Below, one piece after another: positions 12,901 through 24,280 of a DNA stretch of 64,000 bases. The notes below the pieces were generated by a model. That model saw only the letters and a list, made by a program, of their open reading frames with translations, had not been told where the DNA came from and searched no databases. Position 1 is the stretch's first letter, and every line of letters starts with the position of its first letter. Source of the DNA: Pomacea canaliculata (lineage: Eukaryota > Mollusca > Gastropoda > Architaenioglossa > Ampullariidae); the NCBI RefSeq assembly GCF_003073045.1, contig NC_037597.1:8963217-9027216 (forward strand). The letters run 5' to 3'. Position numbers and translations under genes: made by a program.

Positions 12901-15900
12901 TTAAAATTAAATAAAAAACCAACAGGCAATATAGGCAGGAATCTATTACTTGTTTTCTGTACAGCTGACTCATTTTATGCTTTCTTGCTTTTTTTGATCA
13001 GTCTCCATCCCACTCCATCAAAACCACATTCCCATCCACTCCTTTTTTTGCATCAATGGAATCCTTTGATCTTATCTTGCTGTTGACACTGCAGCTCTGG
13101 AAATATTCCCGGTCAGCCAAACCACGAACTAATATCCCTGGACTGCTGGAAGACAATTTTTTTCCAGTTAACTGCTAAAATGAGGCATGAGACAAGAAAG
13201 CTTCTGGTTTATTCGCATTTCAGATTAACTACTAAAGCGAGGTGTGATACAACAAAGCTTCCGGTTTAGTCATATTCTTTGTTACGGCTCGCCGACACTA
13301 ACAGTGGATCACTTCACAAGAGGCTAAGTGTTGGTCTTGGCAGACAGACAGCAATCCACCTATACACGTCCTTGGCCTATTTATAGACTCTACCCAAACA
13401 TGCTTTTCAGATGGTGACAGGGAACAGTAGAAAGTGTCAATGCATCATGAAAACCATTTTAAAACTTTAGCATACCTTCCTCACATAGCCTCCTGGAAAG
13501 AGCAGTTGTTATTCTGCAATAAATGAAAAATGGGTGCAAATATAGACCTCTATAATCTAGAAAAAGCCAACTATTGATAACATCAAGTTTCTTGCATATG
13601 ATACAGTTATATAAATATAAAACTAAAGTAAATTATTTTTTACAGGCTGTAAATGGGGCCAGTAGCAACACATGACCACACAAAAACCACTAGACTACTG
13701 CTGAGTTGATCACTGCTAAGAGACAAAAAGTGATAGTGGAAGTCGCTAGTTAAGTCAGTCTTTACCCACGTAGAAATGCTTTGCACAAACAGCATTCGTA
13801 AGTGATAATAATAGGTCAGTTTCCTTGTTATCAAACAATAATTCGTGAAATTATATAAACCAAATTTTAAAAAAAACACACACCCCGTTCCAAGAGAATG
13901 TCCCCAGATAAAGATAGGGGCATTATTGCTTTTACTTTTCAGCCACTTGTAGGCAAAGTAAGCATCATGCACAACCCCTTCTTCTGACGGTGTGCCTGTT
14001 GAGTCGCCAAAGCCTGTTAATTTACAAGATAATGATGAGTGAATATATCTTGTGAAACAAAATAAATATAACTCGTGGACTCTCAAAGTAGAGACAACAG
14101 CATACTTCAGTACATGTTGAAAATTTGATAAACTGTGACAGTATGTATATCAATAACTTAAAAGCATACCTCTGTAATCAATAGTCAGAACATGTGCATC
14201 CAGTTGTGACAGAAATTTGTATATTTGCACTCTGTGGTAACCTCCCCTGCAATCAAATCCCAACAGCAAATGACAGTAAGAATCTTAGATTACCTGAAGC
14301 AGACAGAAAATAGAGACACAGCATATAATTTGCTACAATATCATACAAGAGGCCTATTTGAAAGTTAAGTTACCAACAATTCAATTTTTAAATATGATAT
14401 AGAATTACTGAAAAATAACAAAAATCTCTAAACGAATGGTGCCCAACCTTTTCTTGCCCGAGGGACACAATCGACATGATATAAAATTTTGTGGGCCAAA
14501 ACAAAGCAGTTTTTTCAAGAATCGTGACGTTAAAAATGAAATTATGTTGTGTCTGCTTAAAATGAGCAGCCCGGATGAGGCACCTTTGTGGGCCATAGGT
14601 TGGGCACCAATGCTACTAAACTCTAAAATTTTTATCACATTTAAAAAAAATGATATTACTCACCGTGTTCCACTGTTTCCATGGAGATAAAGGAAAATGG
14701 TTTTTCCAGATCGTAAAGATTCTTCATACTTATCCCAGGCAACTTCCTTACTCTCTGACAAGCTCACCGGAAGCTTATGCCTTTCACAAAGTTTTAAAAA
14801 ACATAAAATCCAAGACAAACCAAAATTAGCCATCTAAACATGTTTAATTACAATTAAATGTAGCTAGACACACACAGAGGCATGAGTGCCACTCCATGTA
14901 TGTGCACATATGCTTCGTACAGTGAGAATCAAAGTTTTCAAGGGCAGCCTTTAGATTCACTTCTTTCATAACTACCTCCTGTAGCTAGTGGTCCCCCCTT
15001 TTTCTACATGTTTACCTCCCTCTCCTCTCCACTTTTTTTTTATTGTAGTTTGCAAACTGTGCTCATGCTGCTTTGCTGTTTAAGAGCACAGAACATCCTG
15101 CCAAACAGGGAAATCCATCATGTATGTTTTGGTTCTCTCCAACCAACTCACTACACTACAAATGTCATCATATTAAATAATGAAGAAAACTCAGTCATTT
15201 GCATCTATGACTGAGTCTTTTGCATGTTACCCATACCAGGCTCCAATTCTGACATCTTCTTCTGTATCCATATAGAAATTCCGTGTGTTATTAAGTCCAA
15301 AATCACCAGGACTTGATAGGTTGACAAATGGTGGCCAACGAACTGAAAATAATATAATTTTTTTTAAAAATAGACAAATTAATATTAAATATTTATATCA
15401 GAAGGGGAACCTAGCATTAACTGAGCTGACTTCCTTTATTGTTAATTTAGTAAATGATGTGTGGCAACAGTGTAGCACACAGTATGAACAACAAAATGGC
15501 ATAAAACATAAAGGTGTGATATTTGCTCCAAGAATGTGATGCAGCGTGATCTCGCTCCTATACAAACGGTATGACATTGATGAAAATGTCAGTGAAGTCA
15601 AAATCTTTGTCAAGGGATGCTCTGTTTGGATTTTCATTTGTAGTTACTGGCAACACATATTACAAAATACTACAAAAAATTTAAATGGTCCAGAGCAAAA
15701 TACATAAACAAAATACTGCCGGCAACCCTCCTGTAAAGGAAATGAGTACTCCTGCAAAATTTGGTTAGGACTGGACAAATGGTATATGTTTGAAAAGCAG
15801 TTGAAAACTCAAGCAAACACACAAGCAGGCACATACACCCAACTTCCAACCTTTTATGTGGTATGCACATATACTAACATGCAGTATGAGCATGCAGATG

Positions 15901-17426
15901 TGCAAAAAAAACCCAAATAAAAGCAAAATGAGTGTCAAACACATGTAAAATTATTGTTCTTTAAAAAAAATTTAAATTAAATAAATTTGTAAATATCACT
16001 TACTAATATTTGAAAATACAACTTTTGATAATATCCATGGATTGGTTTTCAGGAAAATTGGTATTGCTATGTAGGCCAGAAAGACAGCTAAAATTACAAT
16101 TCTGATAGGCCCAAAACAGGTAACCACCATGCCCCTGAAATTTGAAAACACAGCAACAAATCATTTTTTTCTAATCAGAGTCACTCACCCTAAACTGCAT
16201 ATATTTTAATATAATAATGGAATATCTGCATGACTATAGGTCTGTTGTTCAACTGTTTATACAAGTCTCTTGTGAGAAAATATACCATGAAACAAAAGGA
16301 AGCTGTCTTATGCTAGCAATCTGAACTTGGGTGAATTATTAATATGACACTGCACATAGCTACTTAAACCTCATTAGTCAGTTTTTTTATGGAGTATGCA
16401 GACATTAAATTTGTGCCTGCAGCATCCCTAAAGACAAATGTGTCGATACACCAAGCTGTTATAGTCTTATCTAACACTGAGACGTTATTTATATTTATAA
16501 ATGCATATATGCACACATGTATGTGTGTGTATGTGTGTCTGCACATGAAAGTTCATGCCTGAAGGAATAGGCAACAGGAAGATAAGCTCAATATATCCAT
16601 GTGCTGAATATTTCTAAAATGAAAACCCAATAGCCAGTACAGCAGTCTGAAATGTTAGGTAAGGAAATATATCTAACACACTTAAATTTATATTGTAATT
16701 TATTGTTTATTTGTTCTCTAATATGTTTTAAAAAACTATACATACTGAACTTTAAAATATTTGTGGCTTAAAGTTCCCAATCCAATAGCAAAATAATGTA
16801 TTACCTATATTTATTTTAAAAGTTATAGTTAGTCGCCCACTGCTTTACATGCTTCCTTCCCTTCGTTTTGAACATTTACTGCTGATCGATATCTCTATTG
16901 TGTCTGAACTATGAATAACACCAGATAAACTGATTTTAGTTTATATATAAATACACGTAATGTCTGCCCATGTGATATAACCTAACATTTGCATGTATAT
17001 GTGAGGGAGATTTTGTCGTTATGAGAAGAAGTTAATGCTTATACTTCGAAACATGAGGAAAATGCTCTTGAAATATATAGTAAATACACACGTGTACAAT
17101 CTGTATTTATGTCTTTTCTTGTCATGGGAGAGTTTTCGTGTTTACTTTTAACACGGAGAAATGCACTTTAAATATAGTACAAAACTTGTTGACATGAAAG
17201 GGTACAAAGTTCATGATCACGTCTTGTCGTCTGCTTAACAATGATTTCAACCTGAACAAATAAAGTCACTACATCGACACAAAAAAACCCAACAAACAAA
17301 CACAAAGTATCTGTGTACCTACCATAATACTTTTAATTTCTGTGTCCACCTCACCATCACGGGGACCACAATCTGACTTAAAATGTTCCCTTTTGGCTCT
17401 TTATCCGAGCAAGTAGTCGCATCCAT
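9903..17426 (-). CDS. ABHD12: ABHD12 lysophosphatidylserine lipase, copy 2
   Basis: Exons in transcript order: 17323-17426, 16004-16134, 15237-15342, 14664-14780, 14170-14246, 13884-14013, 13476-13513, 12734-12813, 12327-12409, 11493-11571, 11066-11193, 9903-9942. They total 1113 nt (370 aa), all in phase with GT-AG introns. A single transmembrane anchor lies at about 44-63. The hydrolase core has HGNSGTR (147-153), GHSLGTG with Ser218, HAEDD (304/305) and GYGHKH with His344. All key residues match canonical ABHD12, so this is the better ortholog candidate. The last exon was chosen because donor GTATGT at 11065 splits the Lys codon exactly as the homologous intron does in copy 1; reading through would add only YVS and stop. 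Introns carry a SINE, a LINE fragment and a hAT-like element. It is divergent from GINS1 across 190 bp. Confidence 0.93.
10260..10483 (+). mobile_element. tRNA-derived SINE with target-site duplication
   Basis: The body at 10273-10470 starts with a tRNA-like head: A-box-like GGTGGCGCAACAGTTAGCG, then a B-box-like GAGTTCATTTCTC. It ends in GGCGTAAAACACC followed by a run of C. A perfect 13-bp direct repeat (TCTCCAACCACAA) flanks it at 10260-10272 and 10471-10483. It sits in the last intron of ABHD12 copy 2, antisense to that gene. The perfect duplication indicates a fairly recent insertion. Confidence 0.88.
11910..12300 (+). mobile_element. Decayed non-LTR retrotransposon (reverse transcriptase fragment)
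   Basis: Plus-strand translation from about 11915 gives FVAFIDMTKAFDKIRHEV, the reverse transcriptase fingers motif (D..KAFD..RH). It continues with RMY.WI and, after frame changes, pieces resembling the later RT blocks. Stops and frameshifts break it, so it is not functional. The clade (CR1, RTE or Jockey type) cannot be fixed. It lies in an intron of ABHD12 copy 2. Confidence 0.7.
13168..13281. repeat. Tandem duplication of a 57-bp unit
   Basis: Two diverged direct copies, 13168-13224 and 13225-13281, each begin TTAACT(G/A)CTAAA and share GAAAGCTTCTGGTTTA-like cores. The flanks from about 13090 to 13420 are richer in GC than the surrounding intron, so this may be part of an unclassified transposable element in an intron of ABHD12 copy 2. 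Confidence 0.55.
14434..14612. mobile_element. Short inverted-repeat element (hAT-like MITE)
   Basis: About 180 bp bounded by inverted copies of TGGTGCCCAACCT (left near 14437, right near 14597-14611). The GGTGCCCAACC terminus resembles hAT MITEs. The flanking duplication is imperfect (CTCTAAAC versus CTACTAAA), so the exact edges are uncertain. It has no coding capacity and lies in an intron of ABHD12 copy 2. Confidence 0.6.
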
Positions 17427-17616
17427 GCCTGTAGCAATGTCATCAACACAAGGAAAACAAACCCTACGATGTTATTAATAGAAAGCAAGCCCCCATTGTA
17501 AAGCTTCCTCTCATTCGTGATTCGATGATGAAGTCATCCAATACAATTACAGTTAATACACCGGCAGTTTTGGCGGGAGCTGGCAAGTTAGCAAGTTAGC
17601 TAAAACAGCAGGAGAA
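17427..17616. promoter_or_regulatory. Bidirectional promoter, ABHD12 copy 2 / GINS1
   Basis: Only 190 bp separate the divergent start codons of ABHD12 copy 2 (17426, minus) and GINS1 (17617, plus), so both 5' UTRs and core promoters must share this DNA. It contains a CCAAT box at 17538-17542 and an E2F-type site at 17568-17578. No TATA box is obvious. Confidence 0.75.
17568..17578 (+). promoter_or_regulatory. E2F-type binding site upstream of GINS1
   Basis: TTTTGGCGGGA matches the classic E2F consensus (TTTSSCGC type) and ends 38 bp before the GINS1 ATG. E2F sites drive S-phase expression of replication genes, which fits the neighbour. Confidence 0.6.
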
Positions 17617-20600
17617 ATGCTTGCAGAAAAGGCGCTGGAACTTGTTCGTGAACAGAAACGCTGCACAGATAGTACCTTACCTCCTTTTAATGTGAGCTAA
17701 GTAATTTTAAGTGCCTCGATAATTTTTAGCATAGTTATAATTAATTCATATATAGGCCCAGGATAGAAGAAAAATGCAACCTATTAGTGTAATCAGATTT
17801 TAATTAACACGTTACAAATCCATTGACATTATTACAGTCGCAGCTTATGTATTTCGTTGTGCATCAGCTTTCATCCTACCATGGACGTGTATTTAGTTCA
17901 TGGGATATTAGTTCGTGATCCTACACCATAGCTTGCATTTAAACTTACTCGCTTACATCCCAGCCAGACAACTTATATACGCTCATCGTCTGATGATCGT
18001 ATCCTCCTGTCTTTAGAATAACATACGGTCACAGCTATTTTTAGTTAGCAAAGCAATGGAACTCTCTCCTCTTTCATATCCGCCACCAGTCCACCATTGA
18101 ATCTTTTAAATGTACGCTGAAAACACACTTCTTGAGCATTACTCTAACAGTCCACAGAATGCTAGTCCCCTTCCATTTCGATTTATTGCTATTTCAATAT
18201 TCGTCTTCCTCCACTGAATCATGACATTGTTAGTTTTTGTTACCTGATTCCTCTGTGTTTCTATATTTGTATTTTATTAGTAATCAGTACCGTTGTTCAT
18301 CCTAGGTTAGTGTGTTGTCCATGTTCTGTTCTTCTCAAGCGTTAAGAGCACGGCCACTATACCTACGAACGCTCACACTATACAAATCATGCATTTTATT
18401 ATTATTATTATTCCTAGTGACAATAAAATGTAACGTTCTAAAGAGAATTCCAACAATTTGTAGGAAGATGGCATTCGGCAAGTTCTTGAAGAGATGCGAG
18501 CCCTCTTTGAACAAAACCAGCACGACACGTATGTTTTTACTTTTAGTGACTTTTTGTCATATTATTTTTTAAAATCCTTATTAAACACCCATGCTTAATA
18601 ATTCTTAACAATTCTTCTTTTGGAAGGCTATGATTAACATTTTTTTTAAATGAATACCCAGGACTGAAGCAGTAAAAGGTGGTAATGGAGGACTTCTATC
18701 AAGCATTCAGTTGCGTCATGCAGCTCTTGAGCGGAACAAGCGATGTGTGTTGGCTTATTTGTAAGTAATGTTTTTGTTGTCTTCAAACGCAGAATTTCCG
18801 ATAATAAATGTTAGAGACTGATTGTATATTGACTGTGAGAGATGTAGTATTAGAATCTGTAAGAGAATATTTATGGTATGTATAATTTGATAGCCTGTGA
18901 TTTACTTAATAAAGTGTAAATAATAAATTGGAAAAAATGAGAATTCAGTGGTATGTGACACCATGACTCCTACCTGCTGGCACTAGGGTTCAGAAAATAA
19001 TGCATTACCATAACCAAAATGTAATTTTGTCTATACTATTGCATATGGCTGATTCTATCATTTGAAAATAACCCATATGCTATATTTTTTCCTTTGTTCA
19101 ACAGATTCAACAGGCTTGACCACATACGTCATATGCGCTGGGAATTCGGCAGTGTCCTGCCTACTGACCTTAAGTATAATTTTTGTGAACAAGAAGTTAG
19201 TCTTTTTCAATATCACAAAACTATTTCAGAGGTTATTGTGCATGATTATTTTTGTATTTTTATTATGGCTTGACAGATGTGTGACGTGTTCTGAAATATG
19301 TGCTGGCCCAGCACGCTGCTCTGCTTTTGCATTTATTAACACTGAAATGGAAGATTTTCTACAGGTTTATGATGAACATTTAAAAAGCTTTAACACTAAA
19401 CTGTTAATAGGCACATGGAAAGTTATAGTAGTATATAATTATATTTTTGTTCATTATTGATCTTGACCTAAGCTTCTATTATTTGTAGTGCTACATGTAA
19501 ATCTGACAAGAAAAATAGCCCTTGTTTTTTGTGACTTATGTACTGATGTCACTGAAAAATAAAAATTGTCTCTTGCGATAATATTAAGCTTCAGCAGCTT
19601 ACAGTAGTACAACATAATAAAATAATACAATCAATGTGAAAGCATTTGGTTTCACTGACGTCCTAGTTTTGAGAGGGCTTTTTTTTAATCTTTATGCAAT
19701 ATTTCAGGTTCAATGGTTCAATAGTTATAATCGTATACTGGCAAATTACATGAGATGCATTGGAGGACAAGGAGGGCTAGACCTGACACAGGATAGAAAG
19801 CCACCCAAAACTCTGTATATAGAAGTAAGTGAAGTGAAATGTTGTAAATATTGATTTGCATCTATCTCATTTTTAATAAGTGGAATTTTATGTGGGGGAG
19901 GCACATAAACACATTTTTCAGAACACCATGAGAAGGGTAGGAACATTTATCATTTCACATTAATTTTGAAAATGGTTTAAAGGTGCGATGCCTTGCTGAC
20001 CATGGGGAGTTTGAGACTCAGGATGGAGATATCATTGTGCTGAAGAAAAATAGTCAGGTAAGGCTCAACATAGACATTGGCAAGACCTCTTTTAAGCTGC
20101 GGATTATATTTTAAGCATGTAATTTTTGCATAATGCATTTGTTTCTAAAATGGTGTTTAAATGTGAGGGTTACTTATCTAGTTACGTGATCATCACTTAT
20201 AGACATTAAAGATAATATGCCATGATATTTGAGAGATACTGAGGATCTTTGTGATGCATAATTAATAGGTACAAGTCCAACTTTTTTTTTTGTTTGTTTG
20301 TTTGTTCAAATTAACTAACTTTTTTCCTATTTTTTTTTTCTATGCATTTATTGGCAATGCTGTTTGTAATTTTACTTGTCAGCATATTGAACAACTTGAA
20401 TTCGTCTGCATGCAATCTGTAATCATATTCGAGTCATGCCTGCTTATGCAGAAATATCAGACTGTATTGAGATACATTTATGCGCTATTGTTTTAAGCAT
20501 TTCATTTTTGAAGCCGTTGTAAACTGCTTTAATGTTGAGTCTCTATCCGTTTCGTAATTTAAATAAAAATCTCAGGTGTTGGAGAGAACATCATGTTTTA

Positions 20601-20701
20601 TCACTGCTTTTTTCCCCCCTTTTCAGCATTTCCTCTTGCGTTCTGAGTGTGAGCATCTTGTGCGTGAAGGAGTTCTGGAACATGTTGTTCAAAGTGTCTA
20701 A
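17617..20701 (+). CDS. GINS1: GINS complex subunit 1 (PSF1)
   Basis: Exons: 17617-17691, 18464-18528, 18662-18760, 19105-19195, 19708-19824, 19983-20057, 20627-20701. They total 597 nt (198 aa, close to 196 in human), with phases consistent throughout. The protein is the PSF1 subunit of the GINS tetramer, part of the CMG helicase that unwinds DNA at replication forks in the nucleus. The helical A domain carries hallmark stretches: EKALELVRE at the N-terminus, [54 protein letters not shown] and [17 protein letters not shown]. The C-terminal B domain runs from [12 protein letters not shown] to [26 protein letters not shown]. No key block is missing. The E2F site upstream suggests cell-cycle control. 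Intron 1 carries a LINE 3' end. Confidence 0.96.
18055..18413 (+). mobile_element. LINE 3' end in GINS1 intron 1
   Basis: Plus-strand translation at about 18056-18150 gives [20 protein letters not shown] then LKTHF, the usual tail of CR1/L2/Jockey-type ORF2 proteins (WNSLP..R....FK..LKT.LF). A 3' UTR-like stretch follows and ends with CACTATACAAATCATGCA and an ATT microsatellite at about 18395-18413, a typical LINE terminus. Confidence 0.7.
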
Positions 20702-20821
20702 AAAAAAAGGTTTAATTTATTCCTTGTTACTCCTCAAGGAGCATAGGGCTGCAACAATCTTAAAAAAATGAAAAAAAAGACCCCCTGTAAAATTTATGTA
20801 AATAAGGTCTGATTTATGTGT

Positions 20822-20827
20822 ATTAAA
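20822..20827 (+). terminator. Candidate GINS1 polyadenylation signal
   Basis: ATTAAA lies about 120 bp after the GINS1 stop. A canonical AATAAA follows at 21069-21074, just before the Tigger element. Either could be used; this is motif evidence only. Confidence 0.3.
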
Positions 20828-21252
20828 CAATGATGAGGTCTCTGCCTCTTGCATTTGTATTAATTGTTGACTGAACATGGTGTTTCGTTGTGTTTTTTAT
20901 GTTTTACATAATTATGTTTCATTGAAATACAGGCTGGATGCCCACGACGCTTAAAAACATGGTGGGGGGAAATGAAAACCTTATTTATGAAAGAAAAAAA
21001 TTGTCTGTCTGTTCACATTTATTCAACATTATTACAAAAAGATCACTTAGTACAGATTTTGTTTGATGAATAAATGAAAGTGGAATTTACCTTTTCTGAA
21101 AATATGTCAATTGTCTTATGGATTTTATGCCTCTAATCACACTGCATGCACACCAGTAAACATTGCAATATTTGTTTAAATACATTTACATGACCACCAC
21201 ATTTACACATGATCTATCAAAATCTTTTGATAAATTACAGCATAATAATGTA

Positions 21253-22077
21253 CAGTGTAACCTCGGTTAACGAACTTAATCCGTTCTGGAAAGCTGTTCG
21301 TTATCCGAAATGTTCGTTATCGGAAACAATTTTTTCCATAAGAAATAAAGGAAATAGATTTAATTGGTTCCTTGCCCCTGTTGACTCGCTAATATTTGAA
21401 AGTTACAGGATATAAAGGTATTTGTTTTAATGACAACACTTATAATGCAATATTAATGGAGTTAAATAAACATAAACACATTAACGAAAGCATTTAAACA
21501 TCAGAAAACTTGCGTTTTGACGGCGTAGGTGGAAGCAAGGGTGGAGAGCAAGGGGTGGAATTACTGCTTGGATTCCCCCTCCATGAGCACACTTGACATT
21601 ATAAAATCGGGGGTGACTTCCCTTTTCTTTAACTTTGAGGTTAACTTGCCCAGTGTCTGTTCCTTCTGCCTTTTTTGTAAAACTCTTCGGTAATACGACA
21701 TCACATATCCGACAGACGCATGCCACCTTCATACTTTGAAATCATTTCCTTTTTCAATTCATTTGTTGGCCGCTTCCTTGTCATTACCTCACTGCTATTA
21801 ATTGCTCTTAATCTTCTTTGGAGCCATTATTGGGGATTATCTTACTAAAATAAAGCACAAAAATCACTAAATAAGAAGGATGTTCACAGATAAGGAACGA
21901 CTGATCGTAACTGTGTCTCAAGCGCGAATGATGACATGCTGGTCGGTCACGTGTGGTTCACGTGGCTGTTCGTTATCCGAAATTTTGTTCGCTATCCGAG
22001 ACAAACTTTTAACGAAAGTTTTGTTCGTTAACCGAAATATTCGCTATCCGAGGCGTTCGCTAACCGAGGTTCCACTG
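21253..22077 (-). mobile_element. Decayed Tigger/pogo DNA transposon
   Basis: The 825-bp element has inverted ends (CAGTGTAACCTCGGTTAACG left; the complement of the right end reads CAGTGGAACCTCGGTTAGCG) and TA on both sides (21251-21252, 22078-22079), the pogo/Tigger signature. Both ends carry several copies of a GTTCGTTATCCGA-like sub-repeat. On the minus strand near 21690-21827 remains of the transposase N-terminus are readable: MAPKKIKSN, then, after stops and a frame change, KRPTNELKKEMISKYEGGMR, the CENP-B-type helix-turn-helix. Most of the transposase, including any DDE core, is gone. The element is dead. Confidence 0.88.
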
Positions 22078-22079
22078 TA

Positions 22080-24122
22080 TCATGAATGAAAGATAACTTG
22101 AGGTCTCTTGTGTCTCTGACAATCTCAAAATTATACTATTGTAACTTTAATCAGATTCAATATAATTTTAGGCAAAGACCTTCAAATGAATAAAATTCAT
22201 TACCAAAAAGGAATAGAGTGTACCACCTGGAAATCATTAAAAAAAATGAAAATTGACCATTCATGGCTAATTTGTGATATGCAATTGCCCTACACTAAGC
22301 AAAGAACTATATGTGCAAGTTCATTGCATTTAACTACTTTTAGAACGCAGCAAAAGCTTTGTCATAAGTGAGCAATATTTGTTCTTGTCTGTATTCAGCA
22401 AATGTTAAACATTTTTGTCTATTTTGCCTAACATGGCAGAAACATGCTTCACTTAAACCTCAGAAAGGTACTTGTTGGTTTCAGGCATAAAAAAAGTGGT
22501 GCTAGACATAAGTGCAGAAAGCTAAAAGATCAGGCAAACAAAGGAAATATCTGTGAATGTTTTCTTCTTGATGCTGTTTTTATCTGAATGCCTATACCCA
22601 CAAATAAAGGGATATCTGGGGGTAAATGTAATTGCTTTGCACATGGACATGCAAATTTAGAGACTGGTGCAAGTCTCATGAAGTGGCAAAAACATAAATA
22701 AATTATATCAACAGAGTTAAATATGACTCATGTTAATAAAACTACAAGAATGCACAGATAGCATACAATTTAAAAAAAATTTAAATAATACTTTATGTAC
22801 AAGTCACCAATATCTAAAAAAAAAGGATTACATATGATAATTTATACATAAATACAGCTTGAAAAAGACCCTCCAAGATGAATTTCACAACATGGTAAGC
22901 CACATAACAAGAAAACAATAACTTGTGTACAAACCATGGACGGAAGTTGAAGACTGATAAACTTGGCACTACACTTCAAACAGGAGTTTGAAAAATTAAA
23001 TCAAAAGGAAGCATTCGCAATGAAAAAACCAAAAAGTTGGCAAAAATGAGATGGGGTTCTTAAACAGGGTTAAGCTGATCTAAGATACAACTGCTAATTG
23101 ACAGTGGCAATAAAAATTCTTTTTTTGAGGTTGAGTAAAAGACACCTTTTACTTTAATTGACACAGGTAAACACAGACCTACAATTTCCAATGTATCTAG
23201 ACTATAAAAAAATGCTTTGGTATTATTTGTTACAAGTTATATCTTATATATTCTTGGATTAAAAAATACAAGTACATGCATACACTAAAGGATGAACAGG
23301 AATTTTTTTAATATAATTGAGTAGCAGAAATGGTAACAATATTTTACTTAATAATCTTGTTCAAATGATTCAGAGTGGCACAAATAGTTATGTGTAAGGC
23401 AAACGTATATGACTGAAATAAGAATGTAAAAAAATATTTCTAGCATATAGCACAAAGAACAGTACACATACTCTCACTTTATTCTCACGTTTTTCCATAT
23501 TTTGAAACAGGATTGTATTGGAGTTGTTTAAGCTTATCTACACCTGGTCCGATTGTGTGCATGTACACATTTGGACAACTCTAAAATGGTCCTGCCATAT
23601 GCATATGTTATTGTGTGAACAGCTAACAAGGTAAAATGATGACATTTTACTCTTGCAAACAATTTAAGTCTAAGACGATGATTACAAGGCACATTAACAT
23701 CAAAAATATTTTCAAGCCCGTGCATACAGACTTGTTAATAACTAACAAATTTGAACAACCCCATTATTCATTTATATATTTTTTACACATAAAGGAGATA
23801 TATTTTAAAATATTTACATAAAAAACGAAAACCTTTCTCAAAACAGCTCACTTTTTGTAATATCATGTAGGCTAAAATATAAGATTTGGCATGTGCAATA
23901 GCGGAAATTAAAAATATTGTCAAATTTCACTGATACATGTAGTTCCAAGGGGCTACAAGTTTTTGACATAAATATAAAAAGGAAAAATAAATTATAATCA
24001 AACAAACCTCCATAATTGTTGCCTATTATCACAGATTTCAAGGAGTAGCAGAAAAAAGTCACCATTCATTCAATCCACTTGATAAAGTAGTGAGCATACT
24101 TGATCCAGATGCACGGCATTAA
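22080..24122. other. Intergenic region without recognisable genes
   Basis: AT-rich, with poly-A and poly-T runs. No exon, RNA gene or START-domain exon was found on either strand. Part near 24100-24280 is probably the 3' UTR of the giant minus-strand gene. Confidence 0.5.
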
Positions 24123-24128
24123 TTTATT
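24123..24128 (-). terminator. Candidate polyadenylation signal of the giant gene
   Basis: AATAAA on the minus strand, about 155 bp after the stop codon at 24281. A plausible 3' end, but a common motif in AT-rich DNA. Confidence 0.35.
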
Positions 24129-24280
24129 TTTGTGTGTGTTGAGTGGATTGCCAAAAAACAACATATCAAATATACATATGCACACACACTGAGGTATGGA
24201 CATTCATTATATCACGGGTGATGGAGCAGCTGTCTTATGGTTTTCATGGGGTGTTTTTTTCATTTCTGCAAATAACAGTG

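Noticed and set aside
19105..19460. Longer GINS1 exon 4 reading on through [12 protein letters not shown]
   Set aside because: Splicing at 19195 (GAA/GTTAGT) to 19708 restores the conserved WFNSYNR block. Read-through does not match PSF1.
23838..24065. Open frame downstream of the giant gene as a possible START-domain exon
   Set aside because: The translation is low-complexity and Phe/Ser-rich with no START motifs and no usable acceptor in phase.
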